Positions 16,418-24,658 of a stretch of 64,000 bases of DNA are shown one piece after another. The number at the start of each line of letters is the position of its first letter. The stretch's first letter is position 1. The notes beneath the pieces are model-generated. The model was given only the letters and a program-made list of their open reading frames with translations. It did not search any database and had not been told where the DNA came from. Source of the DNA: Salinisphaera sp. Q1T1-3. GTDB taxonomy: Bacteria; Pseudomonadota; Gammaproteobacteria; Nevskiales; Salinisphaeraceae. The position numbers were made by a program, and so were the translations under genes. The stretch is from contig NZ_QZWD01000006.1 in the NCBI RefSeq assembly GCF_003602005.1, positions 62,001 to 126,000 on the forward strand, read 5' to 3'.

Positions 16418-19366
16418 TCAGAAACGGGCCTTGAAGCCGAACTGATAGCTGCGCCCGTAGGATTCGTGCTGTGCGTTGTAGCCCGGCGAGTCGAAGTAGG
16501 CGTAGAGCGGCTCGTCGTTGAGATTGACGGCGTTGAAATAGACCGAGAGATGGTTGGTTAGCGCATACCGGGATGACAGATCGATCTGGACATGGTCGTC
16601 CTGGTATCGATCGAAGCGCGGATCGTCGTAGTCGCCGGCCTCGTCGAAGAAGGCGCTGCGATACTTGGCGGCGACTCGGACATCGAAACCGGACTTCTCG
16701 TAGCCGAGCGAGACGTTGGCGCTGTGGTCGGACTGGCCGGGCAGCGGAATGGTCTTGTCGCGCCCGGGCAGGTGGGCCGCGCTGTCTGTGTAGGTGTAGT
16801 TGGCATCGAACAACAGGCCGTCGAACGGGCTCGGCAGAAAGGCGAGCGACTGGGTGTATTCCAGCTCCACGCCCACGACGTGGGCGCTATCGCCGTTGAC
16901 GGTCTGACGGACTTCATCGTAATCGGCGAACGGGGCGCTGCCAGCGGTGTCGGCGGTCACGAAGAAGTTGTCGATATCCTTGTAGAACACGCCGGCCGAC
17001 AACACGCTCACTCGACCCGGATAGTAGGTCGCGCGCAGATCGAAATTGTTTGAAGTCAGCGGTTCGAGATCCGGGTTGCCGATCTCGGCGTTGCGCTCGA
17101 GGCTGTCGTCGGCCTCGCGGGTGATCTCCAGGCTTTGCGTCGGCGCGGCCTCCTCGAGGCTCGGCCGGGCGATCGTACGCGTGGCCGCCGCCAGAATCTC
17201 GAGACGATCGGTGACGTGGTATTTCAGATGCAGGCCGGGAAAGACATTCACGTAATCCTTGTCGCGCGAGAGCGTCGACAGGGCGGGCTGGCCGCCGTCG
17301 GTTTCGTCCTCGGTCACGCGGGTGCCGTCAGCCGAGAAATCGGTGTACTCGACGCGCACGCCGGCCAGTACATCGAGCTGGCCGAACGTAGTCTGGCCCA
17401 GGAAATAGCCGGCATGGATGTCCTCGTGGATATCGTAATCCTCGGCCCGGCTGTCGACATCGGACTCGACCTCGTCGACGCTGAAGGCATCCTTGTTGTC
17501 ATGATAGAACTCACGAAAATCGCCGGTATCGACCTGTGGGCCGAAGTCACCGCGCTTGGGCCAGTGCACGTGGGTGTCGTCCAGTCCGGCCAGTGAGACA
17601 TCGTCGAACGCCTCGTAGGCGGTGGCCTCGACGTCATTGGTGGCATGGCGAAGGCGAGTCTTCCAGCCGGCCTTCCAGTGGCCGGCATGTCCGAACAGAC
17701 GCAGGTTGCGACGGGCGTTGAAGGCCAGGGCGATCTCTTCGGTGGTGTTGTCCACGGCCTCCTCGGCCAGATCATCGAGCACATAGCGGGAGGCGTCGTC
17801 GGCCGCCGCATTGCCGAAGAACCGCGGCTGCTCGGCGTCGCCGTGCCGGTCGTAGCCGATATCGAGCCCGTCGGCGACGAACGTGCCGTCGATCTCCGGG
17901 TCGCCGGAATCCTCGCCGGTGCGTGTATAGGCGGCGTTGTAGTCGAGATGCCAGGGGCCGAGATCGTTATCGCCGCCGAGGGTGGTAGTGAAGATGTTGA
18001 GCCGCTTGTTGCTGTACTCGACCTCGCGTTCGATGTTGGCATCGCGAAACCGGCCAGCATCGCCGGACAGCGCGACGGTCTCGCCCTCGTCGAAGTTGTA
18101 GATGTTGACGCGCTTGTTCTCGTGCTCGGCCATGCGGCTGTAGAGGGAGCGCCAGTAGTACTGGCTGGCGTCAGTGGGGTGGAAATCGACGTTGAGCGCG
18201 GCCGATGTCCGATCGCGCGAAATCAGATAATCGCGCTGTTCGCCGGATTCCAGCGCGCGCACCGTGTCGCCGCGCGGCGTTTCGGTTTCGAACCAGCCGT
18301 CGCCGGTCTCTATGCCATCGGAGGCGAAATCCCGATCGTCCTCGACCACCGCCAGGACCACGCCGAGATTGTCACGGTCGCCGCCGATGGAAAACAGATC
18401 GCTGTAGGTCGCCGACAAATCCGGTGCGCCCTTGTCGCGTCGTGCGCTGTAGTTCGCGCCGAGCTTGAGCTTGAGCTGGCGATGGCCGACGTCGAAGGCG
18501 CTCAGCGTGTTCACGTCGATGTCCCCGCCGACCGCATCGGCATCCATATCCGGCGTGACGGCCTTGTGAATATCCACCGAGCCGATCAGGTCGGACGGAA
18601 TCACGTCGAGATTGACGGCGCGCGAGCCGGCCTCGGTGCCAGGGATATGGACGCCGTTGATCCGGGTCGAATTGTATTGCGGGGCGATACCGCGGATGAC
18701 CGCGAACCGGCCCTCGCCCTGGTCGCGCTCGACGTTGACGCCGGGCGCCCGGGCCACGGCCTCCGCGGCGTTGATATCGGGAAAATCGCCGACGGCGTCG
18801 TCGGAGAGCATGTTGACCAGTGTATCGGCCGAGCGGCGGGCGTTGAGCGCGGCCGCGCGATTGGCGGTCTGACCGATCACGAGCAGATCCGACAGATGAG
18901 TCGTCGGGGCTTCGGCCTCGGCCGTTCCCGTGGCCGGGGCGGCAGCCGCAGGGCCGGCCGCGGCGGTCGCCGTGGCGCCCCCGGCCGGAGCTGCTGCGGC
19001 GACCGGTTGCTCGTCGATGGGCGCGGCCGCGCCGATACGGATGGTAGTCGAACTGGTATGGCGGGCATCGACATCGACGTCGGCCTCGCGTGTCATGCCA
19101 CCCAGATAACTGACGGTCAGATGATAGTGCCCGGCCGGCAGATCATCGATATAGAAATAGCCCCCGGAGCGCGTGGTGATCTCGCGATCGAGGCTGTCGA
19201 GCCGAATGCTGGCGTTGTCGAAGCCGTGCTTGCCGCTGACGTCGGTGACACGTCCGGTGATGGCACCGCGTTGCACATCCTCGGCTTCGCCCGGTGCGGG
19301 CAGGGCCGCGGCAAGACAGAACAGGCCGGCCGCCACACGACGATCGGCCAGACAGAGATGGCGCAT
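16418..19366 (-). CDS. TonB-dependent outer-membrane receptor
   Basis: A 982-residue TonB-dependent receptor. After a signal peptide (about 1-28) comes a carboxypeptidase-regulatory-like beta-sandwich (GRVTDVSGKHGFDNASIRLD, about 35-110). An Ala/Pro/Thr-rich linker of roughly 50 residues leads to the plug domain (SDLLVIGQTANRAAALNARR, FPDINAAEAVARAPGVNVER, SVDIHKAVTPDMDADAVGG). A 22-strand barrel follows, ending in the aromatic YQFGFKARF. The pattern matches the Xanthomonas/Caulobacter-type receptors for carbohydrates and organophosphates. The ATG at 19366 follows GGGGGAAATC and is chosen over an upstream start. It is in operon with the phytase-like protein, so phosphorylated inositol or a related phosphate compound is a reasonable ligand guess. 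Confidence 0.92.
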   Translation of the reverse strand: MRHLCLADRRVAAGLFCLAAALPAPGEAEDVQRGAITGRVTDVSGKHGFDNASIRLDSLDREITTRSGGYFYIDDLPAGHYHLTVSYLGGMTREADVDVDARHTSSTTIRIGAAAPIDEQPVAAAAPAGGATATAAAGPAAAAPATGTAEAEAPTTHLSDLLVIGQTANRAAALNARRSADTLVNMLSDDAVGDFPDINAAEAVARAPGVNVERDQGEGRFAVIRGIAPQYNSTRINGVHIPGTEAGSRAVNLDVIPSDLIGSVDIHKAVTPDMDADAVGGDIDVNTLSAFDVGHRQLKLKLGANYSARRDKGAPDLSATYSDLFSIGGDRDNLGVVLAVVEDDRDFASDGIETGDGWFETETPRGDTVRALESGEQRDYLISRDRTSAALNVDFHPTDASQYYWRSLYSRMAEHENKRVNIYNFDEGETVALSGDAGRFRDANIEREVEYSNKRLNIFTTTLGGDNDLGPWHLDYNAAYTRTGEDSGDPEIDGTFVADGLDIGYDRHGDAEQPRFFGNAAADDASRYVLDDLAEEAVDNTTEEIALAFNARRNLRLFGHAGHWKAGWKTRLRHATNDVEATAYEAFDDVSLAGLDDTHVHWPKRGDFGPQVDTGDFREFYHDNKDAFSVDEVESDVDSRAEDYDIHEDIHAGYFLGQTTFGQLDVLAGVRVEYTDFSADGTRVTEDETDGGQPALSTLSRDKDYVNVFPGLHLKYHVTDRLEILAAATRTIARPSLEEAAPTQSLEITREADDSLERNAEIGNPDLEPLTSNNFDLRATYYPGRVSVLSAGVFYKDIDNFFVTADTAGSAPFADYDEVRQTVNGDSAHVVGVELEYTQSLAFLPSPFDGLLFDANYTYTDSAAHLPGRDKTIPLPGQSDHSANVSLGYEKSGFDVRVAAKYRSAFFDEAGDYDDPRFDRYQDDHVQIDLSSRYALTNHLSVYFNAVNLNDEPLYAYFDSPGYNAQHESYGRSYQFGFKARF

Positions 19367-19631
19367 GATTTCCCCCGAATTGCAGCAACAGGCGCGCGCC
19401 CGGCGCACGCCTCGCGCGGTCGGTTCGTCGTCCGACCGGCGGCGGTAAAAGAGGGCAATCTAGGCGAGTTTCTTTGAAGCGCTATGACCCGCGGATGACG
19501 AATGCGTTAAGACGACGGATGCGAGAGGCCTCATGTCTGTCGTCTGCAGACATGCGAGGCAGGCCGGGATCTCTATTTGAGAGGATCGCCGAGACGATGG
19601 GCGCAGGACGATGGCAGCGCCGTTGAAAGCC

Positions 19632-20052
19632 GTGGCCTGTTGAGGCGCAGTCCAGTCGCTGCGCCGCCGTTCAGGCATTCGCCAGGCAAGGCGCGAGAAG
19701 CGATATCGGCTCGGATGCGCCCAACGATCGACGAGCACCACCGCACGGCGAATTTCAGGACGCAGCCTGTCGGCAAGTGAGCCATCGCCCGGTCATGCGA
19801 TGTTGTCGTTCACTCACGCATGTCGCACAGCGACACCCGTGCTCGGCACGCCTTGGCTTGGCGTCGCCTGGCCGGTTTTCGCGGCCCAACCCTTCGGGAC
19901 AAGCGCCCCGAAATCAAAAACATGGCGGCAATACAGCGTTGTAGCCTGCTGGTGCAGAATGACTGCACGGCGCGCACTACGCCTTGTCTTGCCGCCCATC
20001 GTCAATTTCAGGGCGCGCTTGGCGCGGACTCGCACGAAACATCAACAGGCCC
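19632..20052. repeat. Family B structured repeat, long copy
   Basis: The right half (19880-20052) is the reverse complement of the left half of the 55645 copy: GGCCCAACCC, GGGACAAGC, CCCGAAATCAAA, GGCGGCAATACAGCG, TGCAGAATGAC, then GGCGCGGACTCGCACGAAACATC and the end CAACAGGCCC followed by CTAG. A degenerate left end GTGGCCTGTTGA is seen at 19632, and GCCAGGCAAGGCGCGAGAAGCG also matches. The middle is longer than in other copies. The CTAG at 20052-20055 contains the TAG stop codon of the next gene on the minus strand. The rest of the gap (19367-19631) holds nothing I recognise. Confidence 0.75.
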
Positions 20053-20468
20053 TAGAAAAGCGATTGCTGCGGGTCGGGCGGGCGCGTGCCGAAGCGGCGC
20101 AGCTGGGCACAGGCCTGGGCCAGATAACTGGCGATACTCGACAGCGCGCTGATGTCGGCAAAGGACATCCCGGCGATCAGGGTGCCGGCATCGTCACGAC
20201 GTTTTTCCGAGCAGTGTTGCAACAACGTCATCAGCTGCTCGGGATCGAGCGGCGACTGGGTTTCGGGATCCTTCCAGCGCATCAACTCGTCGGGTCGGTC
20301 GAGCTGGGCGGCGAAGGCCAAGTCATGCAGCAGCGCGGCGGCCACAGCCAGGTCCGCGCCGTGGCCGGTGGCGGCCTGGCGACGGGCGAACTCCTGACAG
20401 GCCTCGGCGTCCACGCCGGCCATGCCGGCCAGCACATCACGCATCGGCGTGTCGTCGGCGTAGGTCAT
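20052..20468 (-). CDS. Hypothetical protein
   Basis: A 138-residue soluble protein that I cannot assign. It is helix-rich and Ala/Leu-rich, with the central segment AVAAALLHDLAFAAQLDRPD and a C-terminal FADISALSSIASYLAQACAQ, and no signal peptide or membrane segment. The HD pair in LLHDLAF is not part of a recognisable HD-hydrolase pattern. It lies 63 bp downstream of ddl on the same strand and could be co-transcribed with it. Its TAG stop is formed by the CTAG end of a family B repeat, so its C-terminus may have been shortened or altered by that insertion. Codon and amino-acid use look like those of a real gene. Confidence 0.6.
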   Translation of the reverse strand: MTYADDTPMRDVLAGMAGVDAEACQEFARRQAATGHGADLAVAAALLHDLAFAAQLDRPDELMRWKDPETQSPLDPEQLMTLLQHCSEKRRDDAGTLIAGMSFADISALSSIASYLAQACAQLRRFGTRPPDPQQSLF

Positions 20469-20531
20469 TGTGATCGGAGCGGTGAAACAGCAGCGCGCAT
20501 CATCCGGACAACCGTGGCGCCGCGCAAGCCG

Positions 20532-21629
20532 CTACATCGAACTCGCCAGGGCCTTGTCGGCGGCGTGCTGCTCGCGGGCCAGATCCACCAGCCGCCCGAC
20601 CAGCTCGCTGTATTCAATGCCTGAGGCCTGCCAGAGTTTCGGATACATCGATATTCGCGTGAAGCCCGGCAACGTATTGATTTCATTCACGACGACGTCG
20701 CCGCTTTCGGTGACGAACACGTCCACGCGCGCCAGGCCGCGACAGTCCAGCGTGCGATAGGTGGCCAGGGCGATCTGCTGAACGGTCTCAAGCGTGGCGG
20801 CGTCGAGCTCGGCCGGGATCACCGTGCGGGCCGTATCGTCGACGTATTTGGTGTCGTAGGCATAGAACCCGTCGCCGTCGACGACCACTTCGCCAGCGGT
20901 GCTGGCCCGTGCCTGGGCGTTGCCGAGCACGGCACACTCGATTTCCCGGCCGGCCACGGCGGCTTCCACCAGCACCTTGTGATCGAAGCGCAGGGCGGTC
21001 GTCAGCGCCGCATCGAAACTGTCGCGGTCCGTGGCACGGGAGACGCCGACCGAAGAGCCCAGATTGGCCGGTTTGACGAACAGCGGGCTGCCCAGCGCGC
21101 CGGCCAGCCGGTCGTAGTCGGCATCGGCGGCGTTGGCCCGTGTGATCAGGGCGAAGGGGGCGATGTCGATCCCGGCATCGCGCAGCAGCCGCTTGGTCAC
21201 GTCCTTGTCCATGGCCGCGGCCGAACCGAGCACGCCGGCCCCCACACAGGCGATGTTGGCCGCTGCGAGCAGCCCCTGGAGGGTGCCGTCCTCGCCTGTG
21301 GGGCCGTGGACGATCGGGAAGGCCACATCCACATCCATCGCGACCGTGCCTGTTTCGGCGTAGACGATCTGCCCGGCGGTGCGCCCGGGCACGACCGCCA
21401 GCGGGGCGTCCTCGGCCTTGAGTGCAATGCGTTTGGGGTCGTCGGCATGGTGGAGGAAATCGTCCGGGTCGGCGGCATGCCAGACGCCGGCCTTGTCGAT
21501 GCCGATCACCGCGACCGCGAAACGGTCGCGATCGAGTGCGGCCACGATATTGCGGGCCGAGGCCAGCGAGACCTCGTGTTCTGCCGATGCGCCGCCGCAG
21601 ATCACGGCGACCCGGATTGTCTGGCTCAT
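20532..21629 (-). CDS. ddl: D-alanine--D-alanine ligase (DdlA type)
   Basis: A 365-residue ATP-grasp ligase that joins two D-Ala for peptidoglycan precursors in the cytoplasm. The N-terminus [20 protein letters not shown] is the Ddl signature 1. [14 protein letters not shown] and [20 protein letters not shown] form the substrate region. The ATP-grasp Lys lies in [16 protein letters not shown]. The Mg-binding end [20 protein letters not shown] is the second signature. The length matches the DdlA/VanA-like branch (about 360) rather than the 305-residue DdlB. It is not in an mra/mur cluster, so it may be the accessory or only Ddl. Confidence 0.96.
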   Translation of the reverse strand: MSQTIRVAVICGGASAEHEVSLASARNIVAALDRDRFAVAVIGIDKAGVWHAADPDDFLHHADDPKRIALKAEDAPLAVVPGRTAGQIVYAETGTVAMDVDVAFPIVHGPTGEDGTLQGLLAAANIACVGAGVLGSAAAMDKDVTKRLLRDAGIDIAPFALITRANAADADYDRLAGALGSPLFVKPANLGSSVGVSRATDRDSFDAALTTALRFDHKVLVEAAVAGREIECAVLGNAQARASTAGEVVVDGDGFYAYDTKYVDDTARTVIPAELDAATLETVQQIALATYRTLDCRGLARVDVFVTESGDVVVNEINTLPGFTRISMYPKLWQASGIEYSELVGRLVDLAREQHAADKALASSM

Positions 21630-21749
21630 AGCCGCTCATCCTTGATTCGTCGATTGAGGCCGGGCCGATGCAGGCATCGGCCAGCCGCGAGGATGCCACG
21701 GAAAACGCCTCGCCGCCGATGTCGAACCGGGGGCTGGCCGACCCCGGTG

Positions 21750-21779
21750 CTTGAAAAATGCCGCGCCGGACCGCATCGA
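21750..21779 (+). promoter_or_regulatory. Sigma-32-like heat-shock promoter of htpG
   Basis: CTTGAAA (21750-21756) is a perfect -35 match for sigma-32. After a 14-bp spacer, CCGCATCGA (21771-21779) resembles the CCCCATNTA -10 element. It lies 63 bp before the htpG start codon, and heat-shock control of htpG is usual in Gammaproteobacteria. Confidence 0.7.
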
Positions 21780-21841
21780 AGCGTTTATCGCGACGATAGC
21801 GCGTCGCCATCATTCATTGTCATCCGATCGACGAAAAGGCC

Positions 21842-23791
21842 ATGAGCGAAGAGCAAGAACACGTGCAGGAGACCGCCGCCGGCGCAAACGCCGAGAAACA
21901 CGGCTTTCAGGCCGAGGTGAAGCAGCTTCTGCAGCTGATGATCCATTCGATGTACTCGAACAAGGAGGTCTTCTCGCGCGAGCTGATCTCCAACGCCTCC
22001 GATGCGCTGGACACGCTGCGTTTCGAGGGCCTGAAGGACGATGCCCTGTTCGAAGGCGACGCCGAACTCGCGATCTGGGTCGACCAGGACAAGGATGCGC
22101 GCACGGTGTCGATCTCCGACAACGGTGTGGGCATGACCCGCGACCAGGTCATGGAGCGTATCGGCACGATCGCCAAGTCCGGCACGCGGGCCTTCCTGGA
22201 CAGTCTTTCCGGCGACGAGAAGAAGGACGCCAAGCTGATCGGTCAGTTCGGTGTCGGCTTCTATTCGGCCTTCATCGTGGCCGATCAGGTCGTGGTCGAC
22301 ACACGCCGCGGCGGCGAGGCGACCGGCGTACGCTGGATCTCGGACGGCGGCGGTGAGTACACGCTCGAAGAGATCGACAAGCCCAATCGCGGCACGACAG
22401 TGACGCTGCACCTGCGCGAAGGCGAGGAGGAATTCCTCGAGCCGCATCGCATGCGGCATCTGGTCAAGACCTATTCCGACCATATCGCCTTCCCGATCAA
22501 GATGCGCGAGCAGCTGTCGGATGAAGACGTCGAGGCCGGCAAGGAAGCCGATTGGGAACAGGTCAACCGTGGTGCGCCGCTGTGGGCCGAGCCCAAGGCC
22601 AATCTGTCCGATGAGGACTACGCCGAGTTCTACAAGCACAGCTGCAACGATTTCGAGGACCCGCTGACCTGGACCCACAACAAGGTCGAGGGCAGTCAGG
22701 AGTACACGAACCTGCTCTATATTCCGCAGCGCGCGCCGTTCGATCTGTTCGATCCGAACGGCAAGGCGCACGGCGTCAAGCTCTATGTCCAGCGTGTCTT
22801 CATCATGGACGACGCCGACAAGCTGATGCCGCGTTATCTGCGCTTCGTGAAGGGCGTGATCGACTCCAACGATCTGCCGCTCAACGTCTCGCGCGAGATC
22901 CTTCAGAACAACCGTCTGCTGGACAAGATCCGCGCCGGTTCGGTGAAGAAGGTACTGGGCCTGATCGAATCGATGGCCAAGGACGACGAGGCGCCCGAGA
23001 AGTTCAAGACGTTCTCCAACGAGTTCGGCACGGTGCTCAAGGAAGGCATCGTTGAAGACCACGAGAACCAGGCCAAGATCGCCAAGCTCCTGCGCTTCAA
23101 GACCACCACGGACGAGTCGGCCGATCCGGGTGTTTCGCTGGATACGTACATCGAGCGCATGCAAGAAGGTCAGGACAAGATCTACTACATCACCGCGGAC
23201 ACGCTGGCCGAAGCCAAGCACAGCCCGCATCTCGAGATCTTCAAGAAGAAGAACATCGAAGTGCTGCTGCTGACCGACCGGGTCGATGAGTGGGTCATGG
23301 CCCACATGACCGAGTACGAAGGCAAGGAATTCGCCTCGGTGGCCAAGGGCGCCCTGGATCTGGGCGAGGCCGAGTCCGAGGAAGAGAAAGAGCAGCAGAA
23401 GAAGCTCGAGGAAGAATCCTCGGATCTCGTCGGCCGTATCAAGGAAGCACTCGGCGAGCGGGTCAACGAAGTCCGTGTCACGCACCGGCTGACCGACTCC
23501 CCGGCCTGCCTGGTCGCCGATGAACACGGCATGTCGGCTCACCTTGAGCGGATCCTCAAGGAAGCCGGCCAGGCCATGCCGAACCAGGCGCCGCATCTCG
23601 AGATCAATCCCACGCATCCGCTGGTTGAGAAACTGGCCGCGGAGCAGGGCGAGACCGAGTTCGCCGATTTCTCGCAGATGCTCTTCGAGCAGGCCGTGCT
23701 GGCCGAAGGCGGCGAGCTGGAAGACCCGGCTACGTTCGTGCGCCGGATGAACCAGATGCTGCTGGCAGTATCGCGCGGCGCCGCTGCGTGA
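21842..23791 (+). CDS. htpG: Molecular chaperone HtpG (Hsp90)
   Basis: A 649-residue bacterial Hsp90. The N-terminal GHKL ATPase shows IHSMYSNKEVFSRELISNAS with the catalytic Glu and Mg-binding Asn, DNGVGM, and IGTIAKSGTRAF, with the lid GQFGVGFYSAF. The middle domain contains LPLNVSREILQ, including the conserved Arg that contacts ATP phosphate, and DTYIERM. The C-terminal dimerisation domain ends at about 640. The length is slightly above the E. coli protein (624). There is an 11-residue acidic, Gln/Glu-rich start and a charged AESEEEKEQQKKLEEE linker before the C-terminal domain. A sigma-32-like promoter and a strong downstream hairpin suggest a single-gene unit. Confidence 0.97.
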   Translation: MSEEQEHVQETAAGANAEKHGFQAEVKQLLQLMIHSMYSNKEVFSRELISNASDALDTLRFEGLKDDALFEGDAELAIWVDQDKDARTVSISDNGVGMTRDQVMERIGTIAKSGTRAFLDSLSGDEKKDAKLIGQFGVGFYSAFIVADQVVVDTRRGGEATGVRWISDGGGEYTLEEIDKPNRGTTVTLHLREGEEEFLEPHRMRHLVKTYSDHIAFPIKMREQLSDEDVEAGKEADWEQVNRGAPLWAEPKANLSDEDYAEFYKHSCNDFEDPLTWTHNKVEGSQEYTNLLYIPQRAPFDLFDPNGKAHGVKLYVQRVFIMDDADKLMPRYLRFVKGVIDSNDLPLNVSREILQNNRLLDKIRAGSVKKVLGLIESMAKDDEAPEKFKTFSNEFGTVLKEGIVEDHENQAKIAKLLRFKTTTDESADPGVSLDTYIERMQEGQDKIYYITADTLAEAKHSPHLEIFKKKNIEVLLLTDRVDEWVMAHMTEYEGKEFASVAKGALDLGEAESEEEKEQQKKLEEESSDLVGRIKEALGERVNEVRVTHRLTDSPACLVADEHGMSAHLERILKEAGQAMPNQAPHLEINPTHPLVEKLAAEQGETEFADFSQMLFEQAVLAEGGELEDPATFVRRMNQMLLAVSRGAAA

Positions 23792-23799
23792 TGTCAGGA

Positions 23800-23829
23800 C
23801 GGCACGGCATCCCTCGGGATGCCGTGCCG
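23800..23829 (+). terminator. Strong hairpin after htpG
   Basis: CGGCACGGCATCCC (23800-23813) pairs perfectly with GGGATGCCGTGCCG (23816-23829), a 14-bp stem starting 9 bp after the stop codon. A T-run is missing, so it may stop transcription poorly but would stabilise the htpG mRNA end. Confidence 0.55.
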
Positions 23830-23904
23830 GTGTCGGCCGGCGGCACGCCAAGGCGTACCGTCGTGCACGGCAGGTCGCGACCCTGTGGAGCAGGAGCCAA
23901 GACG

Positions 23905-24495
23905 ATGAATCTCGACCGATTGAAAAAGACGGCCCCCTGGGCCCTGGCCCTGGTGATCGCCCTGGCGACGCCCAGTGCCTTTGCAGAAGACGTGACCATC
24001 GGCAATGTATCGCTGACGCTCGGCGCACCGCAGACTCAGGCCATGGGCACGGCGCGTGCGCGCTTCAATGTCTCGCCGAGCCAGCGGGACGGCCAGTATT
24101 TTCTGTACCCGAAAACCGCGGCACTCGGTGCCGATGGGCAGTCGAAGACGCCGGACGCCGTGGGCTCGCTCACGTTCGCGCACGGGAAGCTGGTCCGGGT
24201 GACCCGCAGTCTGGGCAGTTTTCGCAGCGCCGACGGCCAGGCCGCCATCCAGAATCTGATCGAGGCGTTCTCGCGGGCGCATAATGATGGCGATGCACCA
24301 AGCGTGCACACCGACACCCAGATGTCGCGCGAGGCCAGCACCACACGCGTGTATTTCCAGTATCCGGACCGGGTGATTCAGGTGCTCGTTTTCCAGCCGG
24401 CGGACCAGTCGCAGCTCGCCACGGTGGATATCAGTGAGCAACACGCGCTGGCCGGCTCGAATACCGGGCCGACCCGGGGCATGCCGAACGGCTGA
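23905..24495 (+). CDS. Secreted hypothetical protein
   Basis: A 196-residue exported protein. Residues 1-26 are a Sec signal peptide (NLDRLKKTAPWALALVIALA, cleavage after AFA). The mature part begins EDVTIGNVSLTLGAP and is rich in beta-prone segments (GQYFLYPKTAALG, RVYFQYPDRVIQVLVFQ). It contains no Cys and no recognisable catalytic motif. The start is set by CAGGAG at 23891-23896 before the ATG at 23905. It stands alone between htpG and nhaC, with an intrinsic terminator just after it. I do not recognise a family; a periplasmic beta-sandwich or binding protein is possible. Confidence 0.75.
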   Translation: MNLDRLKKTAPWALALVIALATPSAFAEDVTIGNVSLTLGAPQTQAMGTARARFNVSPSQRDGQYFLYPKTAALGADGQSKTPDAVGSLTFAHGKLVRVTRSLGSFRSADGQAAIQNLIEAFSRAHNDGDAPSVHTDTQMSREASTTRVYFQYPDRVIQVLVFQPADQSQLATVDISEQHALAGSNTGPTRGMPNG

Positions 24496-24523
24496 AATCG
24501 CGGCTGCCAAACCGCTGATCGAC

Positions 24524-24555
24524 AAGCCGCGGATCCGACGATTGGCGGCTTTTTT
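24524..24555 (+). terminator. Intrinsic terminator
   Basis: AAGCCGC (24524-24530) pairs with GCGGCTT (24545-24551), and the T-run extends to 24555. It lies 28 bp after the secreted-protein stop codon and separates it from the nhaC-like gene. Confidence 0.7.
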
Positions 24556-24658
24556 CGTGGCATGGAACTTGATTGAATTTGATTCGGGCCATTCGTCGTT
24601 GGCCACGACGCAGAGATCTTCGATCTGCGATGTCATTCGATCATGTGTTTTCCGCCCT

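Noticed and set aside
19800-20624. 274-codon plus-strand frame
   Set aside because: It covers a repeat, then the antisense of the hypothetical gene and of ddl; composition is shadow-like.
21785-24028. 747-codon frame opposite htpG
   Set aside because: Shadow of the htpG codon pattern; htpG is unmistakable on the plus strand.
24434-24658. 75-residue N-terminal extension of the NhaC-like protein
   Set aside because: It would read through an intrinsic terminator and has no family homology.
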